Positions 16,454-25,259 of a DNA stretch of 64,000 bases are shown piece by piece. A program made the position numbers and the translations under genes. The notes below the pieces were generated by a model. It was given only the letters and a program-made list of their open reading frames with translations, ran no database searches and was not told the DNA's origin. The stretch comes from Pseudomonas sp. IAC-BECa141. GTDB taxonomy: Bacteria; Pseudomonadota; Gammaproteobacteria; Pseudomonadales; Pseudomonadaceae. The stretch's first letter is position 1, and every line of letters starts with the position of its first letter. The stretch is from contig NZ_CP065410.1 in the NCBI RefSeq assembly GCF_020544405.1, forward strand, positions 1,302,001 to 1,366,000. Reading direction: 5' to 3'.

Positions 16454-16801
16454 ATGGGTCAACTGATTGCAGGCACCTGCTACGTCAAGGTCGACGGTGC
16501 ACAACTGACCATCAACGGCGGCTGCGAAGCCCCGCTGATGGCCGTCAAACGCGAAACCGTCGTGCCGGGTTTCTACAAGGAAACCGACGTTGCGCCGTCG
16601 TTCAAGGTGACCGCGCTGCACACCGCCGACTTCCCGCTGAAGAAGCTGATCGAAGGCACCGACATCACCGTCACCTGCGAATTCAGCAACGGTAAAGTCT
16701 ACGTGCTGGCCGGTGCCTATCTGGTCGAAGAGCCAGTCTCCAAGGGCGATGACGCCACCATCGAACTGAAATTCGAAGGCATCAAGGGGACCTGGCAATG
16801 A
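16454..16801 (+). CDS. Tail tube protein, Mu gpM-like
   Basis: This 115-residue tube subunit belongs to the Mu gp40 tail-tube family. The pattern GTCYVKVDGAQLTINGG at the start and the final strand FEGIKGTWQ are typical. I chose ATG 16454 because GAAGGGAG lies 8-13 nt upstream; a longer reading would begin inside the preceding terminator. The stop overlaps the chaperone start in ATGA at 16798-16801. Confidence 0.9.
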   Translation: MGQLIAGTCYVKVDGAQLTINGGCEAPLMAVKRETVVPGFYKETDVAPSFKVTALHTADFPLKKLIEGTDITVTCEFSNGKVYVLAGAYLVEEPVSKGDDATIELKFEGIKGTWQ

Positions 16802-17094
16802 GCGGCGCCGTGAAGCTTCAAGTTGCGATCGAAGCTCACGGCGAGCCCCTGACCGAACTCGTCCTGCGCCGTCCGACGGTGCAGGAAGTGCGAGCGATCA
16901 AGGCGCTGCCGTACAAGATCGACAAGAGCGAAGAGGTCAGCCTCGACATGGACGTGGCGGCCAAATACATCGCGGTGTGCGCCGGCATACCGCCGTCGTC
17001 GGTCAACCAGCTGGATCTGGCTGACCTCAACGCGCTGAGCTGGGCCGTTGCGAGTTTTTTCATGAGTGCGGCGTCGGAGCCATCACCGACCTGA
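16798..17094 (+). CDS. Tail assembly chaperone, Mu gp41-like (frame 0 product)
   Basis: This 98-residue protein lies between tube and tape measure and has the gp41/tail-chaperone pattern (LTELVLRRPTVQEVRAIKALPY). Near its end, AGT TTT TTC contains the slippery heptamer T TTT TTC. A -1 slip there extends the product to about 142 residues, ending at 17225, immediately before the tape measure. The frame-0 form terminates at a TGA at 17092-17094. Confidence 0.85.
   Translation: MSGAVKLQVAIEAHGEPLTELVLRRPTVQEVRAIKALPYKIDKSEEVSLDMDVAAKYIAVCAGIPPSSVNQLDLADLNALSWAVASFFMSAASEPSPT
17055..17061 (+). promoter_or_regulatory. -1 ribosomal frameshift site U UUU UUC
   Basis: The heptamer TTTTTTC is in phase T TTT TTC with the chaperone frame. 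After a -1 slip, reading continues CAT GAG TGC and stays open to TGA 17223-17225. The overlapping frames and the gene position match the conserved frameshift of tail chaperones in long-tailed phages. Confidence 0.78.
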
Positions 17095-17225
17095 TTTCGG
17101 TCGCCTATGACCTGGCCTGGTTCTGGAAGGTTGACCCCGAACAGATGATGGCCAGGCCACTGGATGTGCTTCGCGAATCGCTGGAGCACGCGCAACGGAT
17201 CAATGCGATGCAGCAGGTGCAGTGA
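17061..17225 (+). CDS. GpE-like C-terminal extension reached by -1 frameshift
   Basis: This frame adds 54 residues after the slip at 17055-17061. It contains LAWFWKVDPEQMMARPL and RESLEHAQRIN, a pattern like the small P2 GpE protein and the extensions of other tail chaperones, in which a tryptophan-rich helix binds the tape measure. There is no plausible independent start with a ribosome binding site. Its TGA overlaps the tape-measure ATG at 17225. Confidence 0.75.
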   Translation, partial: HECGVGAITDLISVAYDLAWFWKVDPEQMMARPLDVLRESLEHAQRINAMQQVQ

Positions 17226-19120
17226 TGGCAGAAGAAACCAAAGCTAAAGCGTCGGTGCTGCTAACCGGCATCGACGAACTGTCACCGAAACTCGGCGCCC
17301 TGCGAGTGAAGGTCGATGACTTCAAGAAAAACCTCGAACAGACCGGCCTCGGCAAACTCGACATCAGCGGTCTGTTCAAGGGCGGCAGCGTGATTACGCC
17401 GTTCGTGGACGGCATCAAATCGGCTGCGGCGTTTCAGGGCAAGCTTGCCGAGGTCAGCGAGGCGGCGAAAACCGTCGACCTGCCGGAAACACCGAAAGCC
17501 GCCGCGCAGAACATGAACGTGTTCAGTGCGTCCATGGAGAAAGTGTCCGCTGCGGTGGACGCCGCACTGATACCGGCAGTGGGCGCATTGGTGGTCGGGC
17601 TGGAACCGATGCTGACCCAGGTCGGCAGCCTGCTGGCCGACAACCCGAAACTGGTCGAAGGCCTGGCAGCGGGGGCGATTGCGTTTTCCGCGATGCAGAC
17701 CGCCGTCACCGGTATGACCCAGGTGATGGACGTGATGAGCATGGTGCTCAAGACCAATCCGATCATGCTGATCGCCATGGGTATTGCCGTGGCGGCCGGT
17801 TTGATCGTGGCCAACTGGACACCCATTTCCGCGTTCTTCACCGGATTGTGGGAGGGCGTGAAAAACGCCGGAGCCAGTGCAATGGCGATGTTGCGCTCGG
17901 TGCTCGACTGGCGGCCGCTGGAGACACTGGCGGCGTTGTGGGAACCGGTCACCGGTTTCTTCTCGGGAGTCTGGGACAAGGTCAAGGCCGTGACCGCGCC
18001 GGTGATCGACTTCTTCAAGTCGGTTTTCTCGTGGTCGCCCGCAGGCCTGATCCTGGAAAACTGGGGGCCGTTGACCGGTCTGTTTTCGGCGATCTGGGAA
18101 TTGCTCAAGGCCTTGAGTGTGCCGGTGATGGCGTTTCTCAGAAACCTGTTCGATTTCTCGCCGATGCAGATGATCAACAGTGCATGGGGCGGTGTTGTCA
18201 GGTTCTTCGAACCGATGTTCAGCGGCCTGCGAAAAGCCGCGCAACCGGCTAAAGATTTCCTGTTGTCGTTGTTCGACTTCTCGCCCATGCAGATGATCAC
18301 CAGCGCCTGGGGCGGTGTCATTGCGTACTTCCAGCCGGTATGGACGACGCTGCAATCGGCCGTACAAATCACCCGGGATACGTTGCGGACACTGTTCGAT
18401 TTTTTCCCGATGGAGATGATCACCAGCGCCTGGGGTGGTGTCGTCGGATTCTTCGAACCGATCTGGACGGCACTGCAAGCGTCAGTGCAACAGGTCAAAG
18501 GCTTTTTCACCGGTCTGTTCGAGTGGTCGCCGCTGGAGCAGATTGCACAGTACTGGCAGCCGATCGGTGAGGTTTTCTCGGCGCTGTGGGGGGTTGTACT
18601 CGCGCTGTCCGCGCCGGTCGTGGATTTTTTGCACGGCCTGTTCGAATGGAAACCTCTGGATCAGATCATCGAGAGCTGGGGACCGATCACCGAGTGGTTC
18701 GGCGAGCTGTGGCAAAAGCTGCAAACCGTCATCGCACCGATCAAGGAACTGTTCGACGGTGGCTTCGCCGGGCTGATCGCCAAGGTCACCGGCAAGGTCG
18801 AAACCCTGACCGAAGCGCAACGCCAGACCAATGCCGAAGGCAAGGGCGAACTGGCGCCGGCATTCTTCGGTGCCAGCCCGAAACCCGAGGGTGGCGGTGC
18901 GTTGCAGGGCGGCTCGTTGCCGCAATCCTCCAGCGCCCTGATCCAGCAAAGCGCCGCCAACAACCGCACGCAACTCGAGGGCGGCCTGACGGTGCGCTTC
19001 GAAAACGCGCCGGCGGGGCTGCGTACCGATCAACCGCAAACCAATCAACCGGGGCTGGCGCTCAGTTCGCGCATCGGCTATCGCTCGCTGTCCATGGGAG
19101 GTTCCAATGAACTGGCGTGA
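17225..19120 (+). CDS. Tail tape measure protein, module 2, with 41-residue repeats
   Basis: This 631-residue protein is the tape measure of the Mu-like tail. An N-terminal helical part (about 1-120) leads into a hydrophobic region (about 120-200, with membrane-like stretches), then seven complete 41-residue repeats (residues 227-513), and a polar tail (about 514-631). I chose ATG 17225, which overlaps the chaperone-extension stop; an alternative GTG lies 3 nt upstream. Tape-measure length sets tail length, so the repeat number may directly tune the particle. Confidence 0.88.
   Translation: MAEETKAKASVLLTGIDELSPKLGALRVKVDDFKKNLEQTGLGKLDISGLFKGGSVITPFVDGIKSAAAFQGKLAEVSEAAKTVDLPETPKAAAQNMNVFSASMEKVSAAVDAALIPAVGALVVGLEPMLTQVGSLLADNPKLVEGLAAGAIAFSAMQTAVTGMTQVMDVMSMVLKTNPIMLIAMGIAVAAGLIVANWTPISAFFTGLWEGVKNAGASAMAMLRSVLDWRPLETLAALWEPVTGFFSGVWDKVKAVTAPVIDFFKSVFSWSPAGLILENWGPLTGLFSAIWELLKALSVPVMAFLRNLFDFSPMQMINSAWGGVVRFFEPMFSGLRKAAQPAKDFLLSLFDFSPMQMITSAWGGVIAYFQPVWTTLQSAVQITRDTLRTLFDFFPMEMITSAWGGVVGFFEPIWTALQASVQQVKGFFTGLFEWSPLEQIAQYWQPIGEVFSALWGVVLALSAPVVDFLHGLFEWKPLDQIIESWGPITEWFGELWQKLQTVIAPIKELFDGGFAGLIAKVTGKVETLTEAQRQTNAEGKGELAPAFFGASPKPEGGGALQGGSLPQSSSALIQQSAANNRTQLEGGLTVRFENAPAGLRTDQPQTNQPGLALSSRIGYRSLSMGGSNELA
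17903..18763 (+). repeat. Seven tandem 41-codon repeats in the tape measure gene
   Basis: Seven units of exactly 123 nt run from 17903 to 18763. The consensus is F-(D/E/S)-(F/W)-S-P near the start, SAWGG or W-P around positions 12-15, FF-P at about 19-22, W near 24, and a closing (F/L)-L-x-(S/G)-L. Units 3-5 are most alike; the outer ones have diverged. A partial eighth unit (NWTPISAFFTGLW) precedes the array. Confidence 0.88.
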
Positions 19121-20342
19121 CCGTTTGTTGCCGGCATCCTTTCGCGGTGTCGGCTTCTGGATCGACCAGGCGAAAACCCCGGTCGGCCGCAAGGGGCAGT
19201 TGCACGAATATCCGCAACGCGACCTGCCGTTTTTCGAGGACCTCGGTCAACAGGCCAAGACTCACGACCTGACGGCGTTCATCATCGGTGCCGATTGCCT
19301 GGAGCAGCGCGACAAACTGCTCCAGGCCCTGGAGCAGGGCAGCGGCGAACTGGTGCATCCGTGGCTGGGCCGCTTGCAGGTCAAGGTCGGCGAGTGCGAC
19401 ATGACCCACACCCGCCAGGACGGCGGGATGGTGACGTTCAGCCTGAAGTTCTACCCCGACCGACCGCTGCCGTTTCCGACGGCGACGGTCAGTACGCAAA
19501 AAGTCCTGCTGATCAAGGCCGACGGTTTGCTCGGTTCGGCGGTGGCGCGCTTCGAACAGGCGATGATCCTGATCAAGGCGGCGCGGATCGGCATCACCAA
19601 TCTGCGCAACAGCCTCACCGGCGTTTATGACGTGATCAAGGAGCAACTCAAACCGCTGATCGCGCAATACAAGCAGATCACCGAATTGGTCAGGGCCGTG
19701 AAGGAACTGCCCAAGGAAGTAGCGGCGGAGTTCAAGGGCTTGCTCGGCGATATCAAGGAGCTCAAGGAATTCGCGAAGGAAGGCTACCGTGGCGTGATTG
19801 CCGACGTGTCCCAACAGATCGAAGCCATCCGCAAGGCCGACGCGCCGAAAATCACCACCGGCAAGGACACCAACGCCGCCGCGCAAGCGATGGCCAATCT
19901 GGTGCAGGACACCCTGATCGTCAAAGTGGCGCAATGGGTGGCCTCGATGCCGGTGGCGTCTACCCCGGTGAAACTGAATTCGACACCTTCGCTGGACCAG
20001 CAGTCGAAGCAGCCGGTCAGCCGTCAGGAAGTGCCGGTCACCGATGATCTGCAAACATTGCAAAAAGAGCTGATCGAAGCGCTGCAAAAGGCCCAGGACA
20101 AGGCCGATCCCGCGCACTATCAGGCCATCGCCGATGTGAAGGAAGCGCTGATCGCGCACCTCAAGGCTGTGGCGTCGTCCGGTGTGCGGCTGGTCAGCAA
20201 AACCTTCCAGGAAACCTTTCCGGCTGTGGTCGTGGCCTACAAGCAGTTTGGCGACGCCACCCGAGTGACCGAGGTCATTCAGCGCAATGGTCTATCTCAT
20301 CCGAGCTTCTCACCCAACGAAGTCAAGGTTTCCAGGGAGTGA
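19107..20342 (+). CDS. Mu gpN-like baseplate protein (DNA circularisation N-terminal domain)
   Basis: This 411-residue protein opens with the conserved WRDRLLPASFRGVGFWID motif of the Mu N family. Despite the domain name (DNA circularisation), Mu gpN is a tail/baseplate component, and the context here is purely structural. The N-terminal domain (about 1-125) is conserved; the remainder is helical and charged. The gene overlaps the tape-measure end by 14 nt and is followed by gpP after 3 nt. Confidence 0.85.
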   Translation: MNWRDRLLPASFRGVGFWIDQAKTPVGRKGQLHEYPQRDLPFFEDLGQQAKTHDLTAFIIGADCLEQRDKLLQALEQGSGELVHPWLGRLQVKVGECDMTHTRQDGGMVTFSLKFYPDRPLPFPTATVSTQKVLLIKADGLLGSAVARFEQAMILIKAARIGITNLRNSLTGVYDVIKEQLKPLIAQYKQITELVRAVKELPKEVAAEFKGLLGDIKELKEFAKEGYRGVIADVSQQIEAIRKADAPKITTGKDTNAAAQAMANLVQDTLIVKVAQWVASMPVASTPVKLNSTPSLDQQSKQPVSRQEVPVTDDLQTLQKELIEALQKAQDKADPAHYQAIADVKEALIAHLKAVASSGVRLVSKTFQETFPAVVVAYKQFGDATRVTEVIQRNGLSHPSFSPNEVKVSRE

Positions 20343-20345
20343 GTC

Positions 20346-21389
20346 ATGAACGAGACTGACAACCGTGTGACGCTGACCGTCAACAGCATGGAATACGGTG
20401 GCTGGAAAAGCGTGGAAATCACCGCGGATCTGGAGCGCCAGTTCCGCACCTTCAAACTCGACATCACCTGGCAATGGCCTGGGCAGACCGTGGATCAGCG
20501 GATCAAGGCCGGTGACCCGTGCGAAGTGCGGATCGGCAAGGATCTGGTGCTCACCGGTTACGTGTTCAAGGCCCCGATCAGCTATGACGGGCGGCAAATC
20601 AGCCTGAGCATCGAGGGCAGTTCCAAAACCCAGGATCTGGTCGATTGTGCGGCGCGTAACATCCCCGGCCAATGGCAGGAACAGCCACTGTTGAACATCG
20701 TTCAGGCCCTGGCCGGGGAATACACGCAGTTTGTGGTCAACGAGATTCCCGAGACCGCACGCCTGAGCAAACACACGATCGTGCCGGGTGAAACGGTGTT
20801 TCAGTCGATCGACCGTCTGCTCTCGCTGTACCGGGTGTTTTCCACCGATGACGCCGAGGGCCGGCTGGTGCTGGCCAAACCGGGCAGCGGCGGTCGCGCC
20901 AGCGATGCGCTGGAGCTGGGCAAGAACATTCTCTCGGCCAATGCGCCGATGGATCACAGCCAGGTGTTCTCCGAGTATCGGGTGATCGGCCAGCAGAAGG
21001 GCAACGACAAGAAGAGCGGGGCGGCGGTCAGCGAGGTTGAATCCAGCGCGACTGACCTGAGCTTCAAGCGTCGGCGCACCACGATCATCAACGAAGGCTC
21101 GCAACTGACGTTCGAACTGGCCCAGCAACGGGCCCAGTGGGAAAGCGCCACGCGCATGGGCCGGGCGCTCACCACCACTTATCAGGTGCAAGGCTGGCGT
21201 CAGTCCAACGGCGACCTGTGGCGCCACAACACGCTGGTGAAGGTCAAGGATCCGGTGCTCGGTTTCGATGGCGACATGCTGATCTCCAAGGTGACGTACT
21301 CGCTGTCGGCGCAAGGCTCGGTCACCACCCTGCAAGTGGCACCGCCGCACACCTTCGACGCGAACCCGACTCCCCCGAAAAAAACCTGA
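20346..21389 (+). CDS. Mu gpP-like baseplate hub protein (gp44)
   Basis: This 347-residue protein corresponds to Mu gp44, the hub protein equivalent to P2 gpD and T4 gp27, joining tube to spike. The region GDPCEVRIGKDLVLTGYV and the later FQSIDRLLSLYRVF are characteristic. The start follows AGGGAGTGAGTC. It is the functional counterpart of the D protein at 13069. A REPIN-containing gap of 179 nt follows before gp45. Confidence 0.85.
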   Translation: MNETDNRVTLTVNSMEYGGWKSVEITADLERQFRTFKLDITWQWPGQTVDQRIKAGDPCEVRIGKDLVLTGYVFKAPISYDGRQISLSIEGSSKTQDLVDCAARNIPGQWQEQPLLNIVQALAGEYTQFVVNEIPETARLSKHTIVPGETVFQSIDRLLSLYRVFSTDDAEGRLVLAKPGSGGRASDALELGKNILSANAPMDHSQVFSEYRVIGQQKGNDKKSGAAVSEVESSATDLSFKRRRTTIINEGSQLTFELAQQRAQWESATRMGRALTTTYQVQGWRQSNGDLWRHNTLVKVKDPVLGFDGDMLISKVTYSLSAQGSVTTLQVAPPHTFDANPTPPKKT

Positions 21390-21421
21390 GCCTGACGCCG
21401 AACCAGACTGGCATCACCTGA

Positions 21422-21532
21422 CCCTGTGGGAGCGGGCTTGCCCGCGATAGCTGTGGTTACCGCAAACAATTCTTTGCCTGACACACCGCCATCGCGGGCA
21501 AGTCGACCCGTCGCACCGCCGCCCCCACAGGG
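21422..21532. repeat. REPIN-like inverted REP pair inside the tailocin operon
   Basis: A GTGGGAGCGGGCTTGCCCGC unit near 21425-21447 is faced by an inverted copy (CATCGCGGGCAAG at 21490-21502, then CCCCCACAGG near 21523-21532). This is the typical Pseudomonas REP doublet. It fills most of the 179-nt gap between gpP and gp45 and could form a large RNA hairpin in the operon transcript. The second copy is partly degraded. Confidence 0.8.
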
Positions 21533-21568
21533 TTTGTCTGTGGCTGGCCGACTTCTAGAGGAAAACCT

Positions 21569-22078
21569 ATGAGCCTACTGACACGCCTGCTGGCGCGCGG
21601 CACTGTCGTGCTCGCCAATTCGGCATCCAAACTGCAATCGCTGCAAATGCGCCTCACTGCCGGTGAAGTGAACGACGACATGGAGCACTTCGAACCCTAC
21701 GGCTTCACCAGCCACCCGCTGGCCGGTGCCGAAGGCGTCGTCACGTTCCTCGGCGGCGACCGTTCCCACGCCATCGCCCTGGTGGTCGCCGACCGTCGCT
21801 ATCGCCTGCAATCGCTGGCGGCCGGTGAAGTGGCGATCTACACCGACGAAGGCGACAGGATCCACTTCAAGCGCGGGCGGATCATCGACATCGAAACCGC
21901 CACGCTCAACATCCGCGCCAGCACCGCCGTGAACTTCGAGACGCCGGTGATCAACCAGACCGGCAAGATCGTTTCCAAAGACGATCAAGTGGCCGGCGGC
22001 ATCAGTCAAATCAGGCACGTACACGTTGGCGTGCAGGCGGGCAGCGGCCAGACCGGCGCGCCGGCGGGAGGTCAGTGA
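21569..22078 (+). CDS. Mu gp45-like baseplate spike protein
   Basis: This 169-residue protein belongs to the Mu gp45 / baseplate assembly V family, the membrane-piercing spike. An OB-fold N-terminal part (about 1-90, with the SHPLAGAEGVVTFLGGDRSH motif region) is followed by a beta-helical C-terminus ending in a glycine-rich tail (QAGSGQTGAPAGGQ). The start follows AGAGGAAAA. Its stop overlaps gp46 in TGATG. Confidence 0.87.
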   Translation: MSLLTRLLARGTVVLANSASKLQSLQMRLTAGEVNDDMEHFEPYGFTSHPLAGAEGVVTFLGGDRSHAIALVVADRRYRLQSLAAGEVAIYTDEGDRIHFKRGRIIDIETATLNIRASTAVNFETPVINQTGKIVSKDDQVAGGISQIRHVHVGVQAGSGQTGAPAGGQ

Positions 22079-22476
22079 TGCTTTTCAGTCAGAACCTCCA
22101 CGCCGCGCTGACCCGAGCCGTACTGATCAGCCTGTTCACCTGGCGCCGCGCCGCCGACGACGATGCCCTCGACGATGAGGAGCGTTTCGGCTGGTGGGGC
22201 GACACCTTTCCCACCGTTGCCGACGATCGCATCGGCTCGCGGCTGTGGCTGCTGCGCCGGGTCAAGCTGACCCGGCAGACCCAGATGGATGCCGAGTTCT
22301 ATGCCCGCGAAGCCTTGCAATGGCTGATCGACGACGGCCATTGCAGCGCCATCGACATCATCAGCGAACGCCTCGACGCCCAGCGCCTGAACCTGCGCAC
22401 GGTCCTGACCCTGGCCGACGGCGAACGCCTGGACATCAATCCCGATAACAGTTGGCAGGTGATCTATGCCGTTTGA
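22078..22476 (+). CDS. Mu gp46-like baseplate protein
   Basis: This 132-residue GP46-family protein is the Mu counterpart of gpW/gp25 in the wedge. The segments GWWGDTFP and GSRLWLLRRVKLT are typical. I chose ATG 22078 (after GGGAGG); GTG 22075 is an alternative. It overlaps gp47 by 11 nt. Confidence 0.88.
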   Translation: MLFSQNLHAALTRAVLISLFTWRRAADDDALDDEERFGWWGDTFPTVADDRIGSRLWLLRRVKLTRQTQMDAEFYAREALQWLIDDGHCSAIDIISERLDAQRLNLRTVLTLADGERLDINPDNSWQVIYAV

Positions 22477-23509
22477 AACCCCTTCGCTGCCGGTGCTGAT
22501 CAAGCGCACCCAAAGCGACCTGGCCGGCGATTCGCTGCGCCAGTCCGATGCGCAAGTCCTGGCCCGCACACTCGGCGGCGCCGCTTATGGTCTGTACGGC
22601 TACCTCGACTGGATTGCCGAGCAGATCCTGCCCGACACCGCCGATGAATCGACCCTGGAACGGATCGCCGCATTGCGCCTGAACCAGCCGCGCAAACCGG
22701 CGCAGGTCGCCACCGGCACGGTCAGCTTCAACGCCACGGCGGGCGCGGTGCTGGACGCCGATACATTGCTGCAATCGAGCGACGGTCGCACCTTCAAAGT
22801 CACTGCCGCGCGCACCACCGTCAATGGCGTCAACAGCACTTCCATCGCGGCGCTGGATGCCGGCAGCCTGGGCAATGCCGAGGCAGGGCTGGCGCTGACG
22901 CCGGTGCAGCCAGTCACCGGTGTGGTCAGTAACAGCTTTGTCGTACTGGCGCCGGGACTCAACGGCGGTGTGGCGCGGGAAAGTCTGGAGTCGCTGCGCT
23001 CGCGGGTGATCCGTTCCTATCGCGTCATCCCACACGGCGGTTCGGCCAGCGATTATGAAACCTGGGCGCTGGAAGTGCCGGGTGTGACCCGCGCGTGGTG
23101 CCGTGGTGGCTTCCTCGGACCGGGCACCGTCGGCGTGTACATCATGCGCGACGATGATCCGCAGCCAGTACCGAATGTCGATCAACTGGCCGAAGTGCAG
23201 GCCTACATCGAACCGCTGCGCCCGGTGACCGCCGAAGTCCACGTGCGTCCTCCGGTGCAGAAACCGGTGACCTATCAGTTGAAGCTGACCCCCGACACCA
23301 CCGCCGTGCGCGCCGCTGTTGAAACCCAGTTGCGCGACCTGCACAACCGTGAAGCCGATCTGGGCGAAGATCTGTTGATCAGCCATATCCGCGAAGCGAT
23401 CAGCAGCGCGGCGGGTGAGACCGATCACGTGCTGTCGGCCCCGGTGGCGAACGTGGCCGCAGCTGACAGTGAACTGCTCACCTTCGGGGGTTGCGTATGG
23501 CTGCCATAA
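22466..23509 (+). CDS. Mu gp47-like baseplate J protein
   Basis: This 347-residue baseplate J/gp47 protein is the main wedge component of the Mu-like baseplate. The N-terminal part includes the conserved GLYGYLDWIAEQILPDTADE and LNQPRKPAQVATG motifs; the middle (about 165-210, SLESLRSRVI...GGSASDYETWA) is the family signature. It overlaps gp46 at the start and gp48 by 13 nt at the end. Confidence 0.92.
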   Translation: MPFETPSLPVLIKRTQSDLAGDSLRQSDAQVLARTLGGAAYGLYGYLDWIAEQILPDTADESTLERIAALRLNQPRKPAQVATGTVSFNATAGAVLDADTLLQSSDGRTFKVTAARTTVNGVNSTSIAALDAGSLGNAEAGLALTPVQPVTGVVSNSFVVLAPGLNGGVARESLESLRSRVIRSYRVIPHGGSASDYETWALEVPGVTRAWCRGGFLGPGTVGVYIMRDDDPQPVPNVDQLAEVQAYIEPLRPVTAEVHVRPPVQKPVTYQLKLTPDTTAVRAAVETQLRDLHNREADLGEDLLISHIREAISSAAGETDHVLSAPVANVAAADSELLTFGGCVWLP

Positions 23510-24096
23510 GAACCGCCGCGCAATACCAGGCGCAACTGCGCGCTTTGCTGCCGAGCGGTCCGGCGTGGGATCCGGAGCGCGTGCCGGAACTTGAGGAAGT
23601 GCTGCAAGGCGTCGCCGTCGAGCTGGCGCGCCTCGACGCTCGCGCCGCCGATCTGCTCAACGAAATGGACCCGGCCGGCGTCAGCGAACTGGTGCCGGAC
23701 TGGGAGCAGGTGATGAACCTGCCCGACCCGTGCCTTGGCGCCACACCGCTGTTCGACGACCGTCGCCTCGCCGTGCGCCGCCGCTTGCTGGCGGTCGGCA
23801 GCCAGGCCGTCGGTTACTACCTGGAAATCGCCAAAAGCCAGGGTTACCCCAACGCGACCATCACCGAACTCGAAGCGCCGCGCATGGGCCGTTCGCGTTT
23901 CGGCGCGGCGCACTGGGGCACCTGGGAAGCGCAGTTCATGTGGACGCTCAACACCGGCGGCCGGCTGCTGCTCGGCCGGCGTTTCGGCGCGAGCTACTGG
24001 GGCGAACGCTTCGGCGTGAATCCGGGCTCGGCGCTTGAGTGCCTGATTCATCGGGCGGCGCCGGCGCATACCAAGGTGCACATCAACTATGACTAG
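23497..24096 (+). CDS. Mu gp48-like tail protein (YmfQ/DUF2313)
   Basis: This 199-residue protein belongs to the YmfQ/DUF2313 family of baseplate proteins that attach the fibres (Mu gp48, analogous to P2 gpI). The opening YQAQLRALLPSGPAWDPE is characteristic. I chose ATG 23497 because GGGGG lies about 6 nt upstream; it overlaps the end of gp47. It directly precedes the first of four fibre genes. Confidence 0.88.
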   Translation: MAAIRTAAQYQAQLRALLPSGPAWDPERVPELEEVLQGVAVELARLDARAADLLNEMDPAGVSELVPDWEQVMNLPDPCLGATPLFDDRRLAVRRRLLAVGSQAVGYYLEIAKSQGYPNATITELEAPRMGRSRFGAAHWGTWEAQFMWTLNTGGRLLLGRRFGASYWGERFGVNPGSALECLIHRAAPAHTKVHINYD

Positions 24097-24107
24097 GGAG
24101 TAGCGCA

Positions 24108-25259
24108 ATGGATTATCCGAAAAGTGTGCCCAGCGCCGGTCTGGTGAATGGGAAATTTATCGATGAAAACCCGTTGACCGGGACACCGGGGTCGCTGATC
24201 CCCGCTGACTGGGGCAACGGTGTTACGCAAGAAATCATCAATGTGATCAAGGCCGGGGATCTGACCCCGGACGAGAAGAAATACGATCAGTTGCTCCAGG
24301 CGATTCAGAGTGTTTCGGCCAAGGGCTGGAATCAGGATCTCGCGTTGCCATTGGCCGCGTTGCCGTTGCCGACCGTGGCCACGGCTGACGCCCGGATGCC
24401 GATCACGCCGGCCGCCGCATCGACCAGCGGCGGACGAGTGTCGGTGCCGGCGGGCATTTACGTCAGCATCGGTCAGGAAGTGGTGGCGGGGCAGTTGGGA
24501 CGTTCGCGGACGTTCACCACTCAGGCCTGGAGCAGCGCTGATCTGCTGCCGAGTTCGGGTTACTTTCTGCGGGCGCAGGTGGTGAGTGGGGCGCTGACGT
24601 TTTACATGCAGCGCGGGACGATTTACGACGGCAGCCCAGATGGCCTGAAGGGGACGGTCAATGGGGCAGCGGGTGGTGGTTTCCAGTCGACACCGCTGGA
24701 TATCTGTCTGGCGTGGGTGGTGACAGCAGCACCTGGATCGGTGCCGATTGTCAGGCCGATCTATAACCGCAATCAGTTGAGCTGGACGCAGGTCGTCAAT
24801 GGCAATGGCGTTGTCTATCTACCGCTTGATCCTCACGCGCGGGCGGCGCGTCTGGTGGTTGGTAACCCCACTCCGCACCCGACAGGCATCACCAGCGTGT
24901 CGTTTGCACCGGGAGGCTGGTTGGGGGGCAACTACTGCTTCCTCAACCCGACTGTCGCAACCTCCAGCAACTGGGACGGTTGGTCTACGGCAGGTGCGGC
25001 TGCGCTGATCTTTTCCAGTAACGTGGTTAGCGACACAACTGTTTCGACATTGACCGCAAGTTTTGACCACGCCGAATTGCGTTCGCTGTGGCAGGTCTAT
25101 CAGGCCGAACACACGCTGGGCGCGGGCACCGCGGCCAGTGACGAATTGCTGTTCAGCATGGGGCTCAAGAGTTTCGGTCAGACCGACTACTCCAACGGTA
25201 TTGCGATCAATTTTACCGCTGCTGTTAATGTCAATTTCGCTTGGGAGCTGATCCGATGA
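24108..25259 (+). CDS. Tail fibre 1 of the module 2 fibre array
   Basis: This 383-residue fibre begins with the shared 67-residue anchor (MDYPKSVPSAGLVNGKF..., PGSLIPADWGNGVTQEI) that also starts the genes at 25900, 27586 and 28979. The rest (about 70-383) is unrelated to the other three and is rich in beta-prone, aromatic and threonine/serine residues, as expected of a receptor-binding shaft and tip. The start follows AGGGAGTAGCGC. Its stop overlaps the next small gene in ATGA. Confidence 0.82.
   Translation: MDYPKSVPSAGLVNGKFIDENPLTGTPGSLIPADWGNGVTQEIINVIKAGDLTPDEKKYDQLLQAIQSVSAKGWNQDLALPLAALPLPTVATADARMPITPAAASTSGGRVSVPAGIYVSIGQEVVAGQLGRSRTFTTQAWSSADLLPSSGYFLRAQVVSGALTFYMQRGTIYDGSPDGLKGTVNGAAGGGFQSTPLDICLAWVVTAAPGSVPIVRPIYNRNQLSWTQVVNGNGVVYLPLDPHARAARLVVGNPTPHPTGITSVSFAPGGWLGGNYCFLNPTVATSSNWDGWSTAGAAALIFSSNVVSDTTVSTLTASFDHAELRSLWQVYQAEHTLGAGTAASDELLFSMGLKSFGQTDYSNGIAINFTAAVNVNFAWELIR

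Noticed and set aside
14602..16455. A 617-codon reverse frame opposite the Mu-like sheath gene
   Set aside because: Mirror frame of a strong coding sequence; no family resemblance.
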